DNA of 5,983 nt from JAAFHB01 sp038240855. Its GTDB lineage: Bacteria; Bacteroidota; Bacteroidia; Bacteroidales; Prolixibacteraceae. The stretch spans positions 1 through 5,983 of the forward strand of contig JBBRGI010000234.1 in assembly GCA_038240855.1 (NCBI GenBank), given 5' to 3'. This document shows, piece after piece, positions 1-5,152 of this stretch. The position numbers and the translations under genes are program-made. How positions within the stretch are numbered: the first letter of the stretch is position 1; each line of letters starts with the position of its first letter. Below the pieces are notes generated by a model, which worked only from the letters and a program-made list of their open reading frames with translations, made no database searches and was not told the origin of the DNA.

Positions 1-1538
1 GGATCAGGAAAACTTAGTGGGAAGTAAGGCCTTGCCCTGAATATTGCACCCATTGTCCCAAATTTTTCTCCTCTTTCCATTTGATATAAAGGACCTTTAA
101 AATCCTGGTACAACAATGAAATATCGATGCCCATTTTCAGCTTTTTAGACAATGTGATATCCAGATTCGAGCGCAGGTTGTATTTATTGTACTTCGTGTC
201 ATTGGACCGAGCCTGGGCTTCCTGTGTGAAAAATCCACCCGATACAAAATATGTAACTTTATCGGTTCCGCCCTGCACATTAATATTGTGCTGTTTTTGG
301 GGAGCATATTTGCGTAAGGTTTCATTCCACCAGTTGTTATTCGGATACCGGGGGTCAGTTCCGTCGGCGAATTTTTTCAATTGATCCTCACTCCAAATTG
401 GGGCTAAGCCCTGGTTGTAATTGGAGAGATTTTCCATACGGGCATATTGTTCCGAATTAACAAAATCAGGGACAACATTGAAAAATTGTACCGCATAGTT
501 CCCGGTATAAGTCACTTTTGCATCAGAAATACTTCCTCTTTTTGTTGTGACCAATATCACCCCGTTTCCGGCACGGGAACCATACACGGCTGCCGAAGCA
601 GCATCCTTGAGAACACTGAAATCCTGAATATCGTTAGGATCCAATTGTTTAAAATCATTGTCAGATGCAGGCAATCCATCAATAATCAATAAAGGAGTAC
701 CAAAACCACGAATGTTATAAGTGGTTTTACTTTCACCCGGCTGACCGTTCACGTTTTTAATAAATACCCCGGCTGCTTTACCCATAATGGCTTGGGTGAC
801 AGTAGGTACAGATACAGAAGTTAACTCCTCGGCCTTGATCCTGGAAATACTACCCGTTAAATTAACTCTTTTCTGCGTTCCATAACCTATGGCAACGACC
901 TCTTCAATTCCAATGGTTTCTTCAGCCAGAACGATATTTAATGAAGTTTTACCGTCCACTTTCACTTCCTGACTCTTCATCCCGACAAAGGAGAAAACCA
1001 AAATGGCATTATCGGGAATATTGCTGATCAAAAAATTACCATTATTATCAGTAATTACCCCAATCGTTGTTCCTTTTACCACTGCGGAAACACCGGGTAA
1101 TGAACTTCCCGACGAGTCAGTCACTTTACCGGTAACCGCTTTTTGCTGCCCCTGGTCATTCCCTGCTGAACTGATATCGGTCGTTAATACAATCTGACGG
1201 TCTTTGATTAAATATGTGACATTGGTCTTTTCGAAAATATCGGTTAGAATATTTCCGATATTTTCGTCTTTTACATCAACGTTTACCTGACGTTCGACGT
1301 CCAGAAGCTTTTGATTGAACAGAAAGAAAAACTCACTTTCGTTTTCAATTTTATTTAGAACATCAATTACTTTTGCTCCCTGCATTTTGATTGTAAGGAG
1401 CTTTTGTTGCGAGTAAGTAACTGTAGAAAAGGCCTGTGCAACAAACAAGACTAATAAAAATACACTTAGGCGCATAATTTTCCAAATTTTGTGGAGTACC
1501 CGTTTGGTTTCGGACCTCCTGGTTCGATTTTTTTGCAT
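1..1538 (-). CDS. SusC/RagA-family TonB-dependent receptor with STN domain (C-terminus cut by window edge)
   Basis: Outer-membrane receptor that imports a large ligand, usually a glycan or siderophore, using TonB energy, normally with a SusD-like lipoprotein. 512 residues are visible without interruption; most of the beta-barrel lies beyond the left edge. In order: a basic leader (residues 1-21), a hydrophobic signal segment (about 22-40, MRLSVFLLVLFVAQAF), an STN secretin/TonB N-terminal domain (about 47-118), a carboxypeptidase-regulatory-like beta-sandwich (about 134-205), the SusC linker EEVVAIGYGTQKR (212-223), then the plug (about 222-335) with the family signature VYGSRAGNGVILVTTKRG, then the first barrel strands. 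The start at 1538 is chosen because a TGA lies in frame four codons upstream and the basic leader before MRLS is typical of STN-type SusC proteins; ATG 1475 is a possible later start. The STN domain marks it as a signal transducer, fitting the FecR and sigma genes just upstream. The substrate cannot be read from the sequence. Confidence 0.95.
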   Translation of the reverse strand, partial: MQKNRTRRSETKRVLHKIWKIMRLSVFLLVLFVAQAFSTVTYSQQKLLTIKMQGAKVIDVLNKIENESEFFFLFNQKLLDVERQVNVDVKDENIGNILTDIFEKTNVTYLIKDRQIVLTTDISSAGNDQGQQKAVTGKVTDSSGSSLPGVSAVVKGTTIGVITDNNGNFLISNIPDNAILVFSFVGMKSQEVKVDGKTSLNIVLAEETIGIEEVVAIGYGTQKRVNLTGSISRIKAEELTSVSVPTVTQAIMGKAAGVFIKNVNGQPGESKTTYNIRGFGTPLLIIDGLPASDNDFKQLDPNDIQDFSVLKDAASAAVYGSRAGNGVILVTTKRGSISDAKVTYTGNYAVQFFNVVPDFVNSEQYARMENLSNYNQGLAPIWSEDQLKKFADGTDPRYPNNNWWNETLRKYAPQKQHNINVQGGTDKVTYFVSGGFFTQEAQARSNDTKYNKYNLRSNLDITLSKKLKMGIDISLLYQDFKGPLYQMERGEKFGTMGAIFRARPYFPLSFPD

Positions 1539-1594
1539 ACATTTGAATCATTAAGTAGTTAAACAATAATTGAGTGTGGTACTGCTTGATATCG

Positions 1595-1621
1595 CAGGAA
1601 AGTGGTTCGAACACTTTCCTG
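1595..1621. promoter_or_regulatory. Perfect 10-bp stem-loop between fecR-like gene and receptor gene
   Basis: The arms CAGGAAAGTG (1595-1604) and CACTTTCCTG (1612-1621) pair perfectly around a 7-nt loop. It lies 40 bases after the anti-sigma stop codon and about 57 bases before the receptor start. Read on the minus strand it is not followed by a U run, so it does not look like an intrinsic terminator for the operon; it could be an mRNA processing or stability element in the receptor leader, or a protein-binding dyad. Read on the plus strand it is followed by GTTTATTTTTAG, a modest T-rich tail that could stop antisense transcription. The structure is seen directly; its role is inference. Confidence 0.5.
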
Positions 1622-1661
1622 TTTATTTTTAGTGAATTATTAGATTATTGATAAATAAATT

Positions 1662-2717
1662 TTATTTAAACTGATTAATTTTTGATTTGTTCACATGAAG
1701 AACGATCCTTCGCTTCTGATAAACTCCCTGAGCATCACTTTCCCTTTTAACTTCGGTGTAACTGATTGGCGTTGTGATTAAAATCAATTTTAGCACTTCG
1801 TCAAGAGGCTCATCGATAAACGTGGCGTGAAAGGTGTATTTATCAAGCAGACGGTCTTCAACCACGACATCGGCATTGTACCAGCGGCTTAAACGTTGTG
1901 CAACCTGTTGCATATTCTCATTGCGAAAAACCAGTTTACCTTCCTTCCACGAGGTATATTGCAATGCGACTACAGTTCTTTTACTAAACGCTTGTTTTTC
2001 AACATCCAGGGTAAATTGATCATCCGGGGCCATAACAGCCAGCTTCGTGCCTGTTCTTGACGAAACATCGACTGTCCCCGATTGCAATACGATTTCCTCC
2101 GTGTTTTCTTTCTCGTCGGCAATCACATTAAAAGTTGTTCCCAATACTTTTATGTCAAGATTTTTGGTATTCACATGAAAAGGAAGATCTTCATCATGCA
2201 CTATATCAAAAAATGCTTCACCAGTAAGTTCCACTGTTCGCTGTTGTGCGAATACAACCGGATATTTTAAATGTGCTCCGCTGTTAAGAAACCCCGTTGA
2301 TCCGTCGGGGAGCATAAATTTGGTGCGAACACCTAACGGACAGTAGATTTCGGCATACGAAATTTTAGGAACCGGTTGTTCAAACTGCATGTAATGGTAA
2401 GCAAAAAAGGATAAAAGCAACGGAATGATGAGCACGGCAGCCACCCGTTGAAACAGGACCAGTAAGTTTAAGCGCTTCACCTTACCGTTTTCGTTAAGGC
2501 GGATACGGTGATGTACCTTATCGAGTAACGTTTTAAAATTTTGGTTACTCACACCTTCGGATGCTAACAACAATTGCCAGGAATCCTGCAAACTCTGTTC
2601 AACAATCCGGTTACTTTTATCCGCCATAAATTCCGAAAGTTCAATCTGTTCTTTCAGCGTCAGTTTGTTCTCTGAATCTTTTTGAATAAGATGTTGTAAA
2701 TGTTCCTTCATTGCCAT
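1662..2717 (-). CDS. FecR-family anti-sigma factor with DUF4974-type C-terminal domain
   Basis: Inner-membrane anti-sigma factor, 351 residues, a usual length for Bacteroidetes FecR proteins. The N-terminal cytoplasmic part (about 1-88) should hold the ECF sigma factor. A single hydrophobic segment (about 92-110, VAAVLIIPLLLSFFAYHYM) crosses the membrane. The periplasmic FecR domain (about 125-222) shows the usual features: LPDGSTGFLNSGAHLKYP (136-153), the ELTGEAFFDI segment (163-172) and VLGTTFNVIA (191-200). The C-terminal DUF4974-like domain (about 258-325) follows, with W257 KEGKLVF and the LSRWYNADVVVE stretch. It should contact the STN domain of the receptor encoded just downstream. 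The first Met is taken as the start; a second Met two codons later is equally possible. It lies 207 bases after the sigma gene and 123 before the receptor gene, all on the same strand. Confidence 0.95.
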   Translation of the reverse strand: MAMKEHLQHLIQKDSENKLTLKEQIELSEFMADKSNRIVEQSLQDSWQLLLASEGVSNQNFKTLLDKVHHRIRLNENGKVKRLNLLVLFQRVAAVLIIPLLLSFFAYHYMQFEQPVPKISYAEIYCPLGVRTKFMLPDGSTGFLNSGAHLKYPVVFAQQRTVELTGEAFFDIVHDEDLPFHVNTKNLDIKVLGTTFNVIADEKENTEEIVLQSGTVDVSSRTGTKLAVMAPDDQFTLDVEKQAFSKRTVVALQYTSWKEGKLVFRNENMQQVAQRLSRWYNADVVVEDRLLDKYTFHATFIDEPLDEVLKLILITTPISYTEVKRESDAQGVYQKRRIVLHVNKSKINQFK

Positions 2718-2924
2718 TAATTACACAAAAATTGTTACAAAAAATAAGGTTTAAAAATTCATAAGCTTCGAAACTAATATCCGTTAAACGGGCAAATCTC
2801 ATGGGGCATTTTTGATTTTTTTCACAAAAAAGTTCAACAGAGAGAAAACCTAATGATTACTCTTCAGATTAACCGAATTAAACAGGCTAAATTAACTTTA
2901 GGTTGAGCGGATGCTGTTGTGCTG
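2718..2924. other. Intergenic spacer between sigma and anti-sigma genes
   Basis: This 207-base spacer is rather long for a sigma/fecR pair. It holds no ORF with coding character. On the minus strand TAGTTTCG, about 60 bases before the anti-sigma start, differs by one base from the Bacteroidetes -7 box TAnnTTTG. A TTTG lies 16 bases upstream of it, closer than the usual 19-21. A short palindrome CCGTTAAACGG (2781-2791) sits between the two elements. This could be a separate promoter for the anti-sigma gene and its downstream receptor, but the match is weak. I see no clear terminator after the sigma gene. Confidence 0.25.
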
Positions 2925-3500
2925 TTAATTGATGAACAATACAGCAAAGAGTAGTAAGGAGAGATTTTCTTTACCCAATTGAGTCCGAATAAAACGAAGT
3001 GCTTCAGAAACCTGGTTATCAACCGTTCCGGCCGAAATATTTAATTCCGCAGCAATCTCTTTTGCACTTTTACCTTCAATTTTGCTTTTAAAAAAAATTT
3101 CACGACGCCGTTGAGGTAATTTCTCAATAATAAGATTGACCTGCTGTAATACAGCTTCATAATTTTCGTTTTGAGCATCGTCTGTCTCAGGATCACTTTT
3201 TAAACTTTCAATGTATCGAAGTGAAATTGCCTTTTTATTAAAAAATTTACGAATCTGATTCAGGGCAATGGTAAATAGATACGATTTGAAAGAAAGTGCC
3301 GATTTCAATGACTCACGATGTTCCCATACCTGCACGAAAACATCCTGCACAAGTTCCTCTGAATCACTTTCGTTTTTTAAATATTTCAAGGCAAACCCAA
3401 ATAATTTGGGGCTATAAAACTCAAATAACGAATCAAATGCAACCACATCTCCCTTTTGAAGCAGGTGAACCAAATTATGATCTTCGTTTCTTTCAGACAT
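2925..3500 (-). CDS. ECF-type RNA polymerase sigma-70 factor (Bacteroidetes FecI-like)
   Basis: Cytoplasmic extracytoplasmic-function sigma factor of 191 residues that directs RNA polymerase to a small regulon, most likely including the receptor operon it heads. Region 2 spans about residues 24-90 and includes the 2.2-type helix SDSEELVQDVFVQVW (45-59) and the FKSYLFTIALNQIR segment (71-84). A variable acidic linker (about 100-115) follows. Region 4 covers about 123-173, with LPQRRREIF (128-136) and a helix-turn-helix, KEIAAELNISAGTVDNQVS (147-165). The short hydrophobic tail SLLLFAVLFI (181-190) is common in Bacteroidetes ECF factors. Region 3 is absent, as expected for the class. It is the first gene of the minus-strand cluster, with a good -7 box about 32 bases upstream. 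Control by the neighbouring FecR protein is inferred from gene order. Confidence 0.95.
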   Translation of the reverse strand: MSERNEDHNLVHLLQKGDVVAFDSLFEFYSPKLFGFALKYLKNESDSEELVQDVFVQVWEHRESLKSALSFKSYLFTIALNQIRKFFNKKAISLRYIESLKSDPETDDAQNENYEAVLQQVNLIIEKLPQRRREIFFKSKIEGKSAKEIAAELNISAGTVDNQVSEALRFIRTQLGKENLSLLLFAVLFIN

Positions 3501-3531
3501 CGTAAAAAGGGAAATTAAGGAATTGAGACAT

Positions 3532-3539
3532 CAAATCTA
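3532..3539 (-). promoter_or_regulatory. Bacteroidetes -7 promoter box for the sigma-factor gene
   Basis: On the minus strand this reads TAGATTTG, a full match to the TAnnTTTG -7 element used by the primary sigma factor of Bacteroidetes. It would place transcription start near 3525, about 25 bases before the sigma-factor ATG. The -33 element is unclear: TTG triplets lie 11 and 14 bases upstream, nearer than the usual 19-21. The motif is seen; promoter activity is inferred. Confidence 0.5.
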
Positions 3540-3565
3540 ATAAAAAATTGCAACAATGTAGAATC

Positions 3566-3591
3566 GTTATAAGTAATATTCACTTATTAAC
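3566..3591. promoter_or_regulatory. Imperfect dyad in the divergent promoter region (possible operator)
   Basis: GTTATAAGT (3566-3574) and ACTTATTAAC (3582-3591) form an inverted repeat with one unpaired base in the right arm and a 7-base centre. It lies between the two divergent -7 boxes, upstream of each, where a regulator could affect both transcripts. The sequence is AT-rich, so a chance origin is quite possible. Confidence 0.25.
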
Positions 3592-3618
3592 AGAAACTGT
3601 AACTTTTGACAAATTGTC

Positions 3619-3626
3619 TATATTTG
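3619..3626 (+). promoter_or_regulatory. Bacteroidetes -7 promoter box for the DUF1638 gene
   Basis: TATATTTG matches TAnnTTTG exactly and would start a transcript near 3633, giving a leader of about 27 bases before the ATG at 3660. A TTTTG lies only 10 bases upstream, so the -33 contact is not convincing. The weak AGGTG at 3653-3657 is too close to the ATG to be a good Shine-Dalgarno sequence, which is normal in this phylum. Confidence 0.5.
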
Positions 3627-3659
3627 TGATCGACCGTTTTTATATTTAAAGTAGGTGAA

Positions 3660-4403
3660 ATGCGTCTAAAACTATTGGCATGTAAAGTATTGCAGCGTGA
3701 AATCAGCTTGCTGATGGCGCAATGCGCGCATTTTATAGATGTAACTTACATCAGGCAGGATTTACATAACACTCCGCAATTATTGAATGCAGCTTTGCAG
3801 GAAGAAATTAATAAATTGGATGAGGGAAGTGACAGATACACTTGCCCGGAGCCATTCGATGCTATTTTATTGGGATATGGCCTGTGCAGCAATGCCATAA
3901 CAGGTTTAAAATCGGCCAGGTATAAGCTGGTAATTCCAAAAGTTCACGATTGCATCACTTTTTTACTGGGTTCACGCGAGGCTTATAATCATCATTTTAC
4001 CAGTAATCCCGGAACTTACTGGTACAGCACCGGGTGGGTTGAAAATGTTAAGATGCCCAGTAAAAAACGGCTCGAAGAAATTAGGGAGGAATATATCGGA
4101 ACATATGGAGAAGAAAATGCCCAATATCTCATGGAAATGGAGCATAATTGGGTAAAAGATTATAATACAGCTGGTTTCATTAACTGGAACGAATTAAAAT
4201 CGGACAAAGCCCTGCTGTTTACAAAAGATTGTGCACAATCGTTAAAATGGGACTATAAGAAGTATGATGGGTCGCCGGGTTACCTTAACAGCTTTTTAAA
4301 TGGCAACTGGGATCCGAACTATTTCCTGGTTTTGGAATGCGGCACCTCTGCCGAACAATCATATGATGAAGAAGTTATAAAAATAAAAAATCAGAACACC
4401 TGA
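3660..4403 (+). CDS. DUF1638 domain-containing protein, function unknown
   Basis: 247-residue soluble protein, no signal peptide or membrane segment. It matches my memory of the DUF1638 family along nearly its full length: the N-terminal LLACKVLQREI (5-15), the LHNTPQLLNAALQEEI stretch (35-50), the hallmark AILLGYGLCSNAITGL (68-83), the VIPKVHDCITFLLGS motif (91-105) and the NPGTYWYSTGWVE motif (116-128). Cys8, Cys76, His96, Asp97 and Cys98 fall in the most conserved blocks and could form a metal or cofactor site; Cys22, Cys62, Cys191 and Cys227 are further cysteines. In other anaerobes such genes often lie near corrinoid-dependent methyltransferase genes (established only as a loose association, from memory). 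No corrinoid protein or methyltransferase is visible here. It is transcribed alone, divergently from the sigma-factor operon. The biochemical role is unknown. Confidence 0.85.
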   Translation: MRLKLLACKVLQREISLLMAQCAHFIDVTYIRQDLHNTPQLLNAALQEEINKLDEGSDRYTCPEPFDAILLGYGLCSNAITGLKSARYKLVIPKVHDCITFLLGSREAYNHHFTSNPGTYWYSTGWVENVKMPSKKRLEEIREEYIGTYGEENAQYLMEMEHNWVKDYNTAGFINWNELKSDKALLFTKDCAQSLKWDYKKYDGSPGYLNSFLNGNWDPNYFLVLECGTSAEQSYDEEVIKIKNQNT

Positions 4404-4592
4404 CAGAGTATATTAATCCAATAGAAATATTAAAAATCTGTGAGTGCGAATGAACAAAATGAACTGATAATGAACTGAGAAAGTAAGCCGGATTGGATTT
4501 TTCATTGATACATTTGCACATTATCAGGATAAAAAGGGAACGACTTTAGCAATGTGCATAACATACCGGATGTTACCTGCGATAAAAGAGAA
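4404..4592. other. Convergent intergenic spacer with small repeats
   Basis: No coding signal is seen between the end of the DUF1638 gene and the end of the broken NTPase gene. Three AATGAAC copies occur at 4449-4455, 4458-4464 and 4469-4475, the last two as a near-perfect 11-base tandem (4458-4479). An 8-bp inverted repeat, TGCACATT (4515-4522) and AATGTGCA (4551-4558), encloses 28 bases. No standard terminator (stem plus T run) was found for either gene. Confidence 0.35.
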
Positions 4593-4979
4593 TTATTTCT
4601 TAGGCATAATACTTTCTTCAATTTTCACTGCCTTATTATGGAAGAATGTGAATTGGAGCATCTGACTGATGAATTTTATCCTGCCAATCAAACGTGTGGC
4701 TCTTGAGATATTTCCTCTGAAAATCAAAAATTCAACTTTAATGAACATGATTTTTAAAAGAATGAAATATTTCGTGTTCACAGGAAAAAAAACATTTTTT
4801 AATTTTATTGAATCATAATAATCAAGGGCTTTTTGCGTTTCACCCGTTGCAAGTAATGATCTGGCATACGTGAACCTAAAGAGTGCTGTAAGATAACAAC
4901 TTTCAAATCTTGTAACGTCGTAATTATTAAATACTTTATCTGAAAATCTAACAATTTCGTGATCGTTTTTGCCATGTAA
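4593..4979 (-). pseudogene. 3' fragment: TPR-like C-terminus in the -1 frame
   Basis: This frame is open for 128 codons before its TAA and has no ATG in its first half. It reads FESCYLTALFRFTYARSLLA followed by TGETQKALDYYDSI, a clear tetratricopeptide-type helix pair (YARSLLATGETQKALDYYD), then a second helical stretch (KIMFIKVEFLIFRGNISRA) and a C-terminal block (FISQMLQFTFFHNKAVKIEE). Calling only the short GTG-started ORF 4593-4781 would miss the TPR unit upstream. TPR-like repeats are the common sensor end of STAND proteins, which fits the fragments before it. Overlap with the middle fragment (4805-4979) results from the frame change. Confidence 0.5.
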
Positions 4980-5149
4980 TTATTCAGTAAATCGATATCG
5001 CTTATTTCACCCCTTAATTTATATAAGGTTAAGAACAGGTATAAAAATGAAGAATCGCGGATAATTTCTAAAATGTTGGGATGGTTGAAACACAAATGAT
5101 CCAATTTATGCGGGAAATTGTTCATTTTAAGTATCGATGCGATTTCATA
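4805..5149 (-). pseudogene. Middle fragment: winged-helix-like segment after the in-frame stop
   Basis: It is in the same frame as the 5' fragment and starts directly after its TAA. It reads YEIASILKMNNF, then NHPNILEIIRDSSFLYLFL and LYKLRGEISDIDLLNNYMAK. The pattern 'NP..L..i..P.fL.L...LYk..geis..dLl..Y' is typical of the region after the NTPase core in NACHT/STAND proteins, so the gene once continued through the stop. A Met at 5125 could start a 106-residue ORF, but that would begin in mid-domain. From about 4970 down, the translation in this frame (through QRVKRKKPLIIMIQ) loses protein character while the -1 frame gains it, so the last 50 or so codons are probably an out-of-frame tail. Confidence 0.5.
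4966..4970 (-). other. Probable frameshift site in a poly-A run
   Basis: On the minus strand GCAAAAACGATC holds five A residues. Reading GCA AAA ACG keeps the frame that soon loses protein character; with one more A it would read Ala-Lys-Asn-Asp and enter the TPR-like frame, which opens only at 4979 because of a TAA at 4980-4982. Loss of one A from a run of six is the simplest explanation. Confidence 0.4.
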
Positions 5150-5152
5150 TTA
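5150..5152 (-). other. In-frame premature TAA in the NTPase gene
   Basis: The codons around it read NIPPFK-TAA-YEIASILK, with no frame change. A single substitution from AAA, CAA or GAA would create this stop, and typical relatives have a Lys, Glu or similar residue before an E-I pair at this point. Confidence 0.55.

Noticed and set aside
127..1197. Several 60-85 codon plus-strand ORFs
   Set aside because: They lie antisense to the well-supported receptor gene and show no protein-like motifs.
1363..1614. 83-codon minus-strand ORF across the receptor start
   Set aside because: It overlaps the receptor's signal peptide in another frame and has no family character; the receptor frame is continuous over 512 codons with clear domains.
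1595..1621. Intrinsic terminator for the anti-sigma gene
   Set aside because: No T run follows the stem in the minus-strand direction; the T-rich tail is on the opposite side.
3606..3646. Sigma-70 style TTGACA (3606-3611) with TATATT boxes
   Set aside because: Spacings to TATATT at 3619 (7 bases) and 3641 (29 bases) are both unworkable; the Bacteroidetes-type -7 box explains the region better.
4449..4479. AATGAAC repeats as a CRISPR or iteron array
   Set aside because: Only three short, unevenly spaced copies with no unique spacers or replication gene nearby.
4515..4558. 8-bp inverted repeat as a terminator or mobile-element end
   Set aside because: The 28-base loop, lack of a T run and absence of transposase or target duplication make chance the better explanation.
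4593..4781. Independent 62-residue gene
   Set aside because: Its frame stays open and protein-like for a further 66 codons upstream, including a TPR unit, so it is the tail of a larger broken gene.
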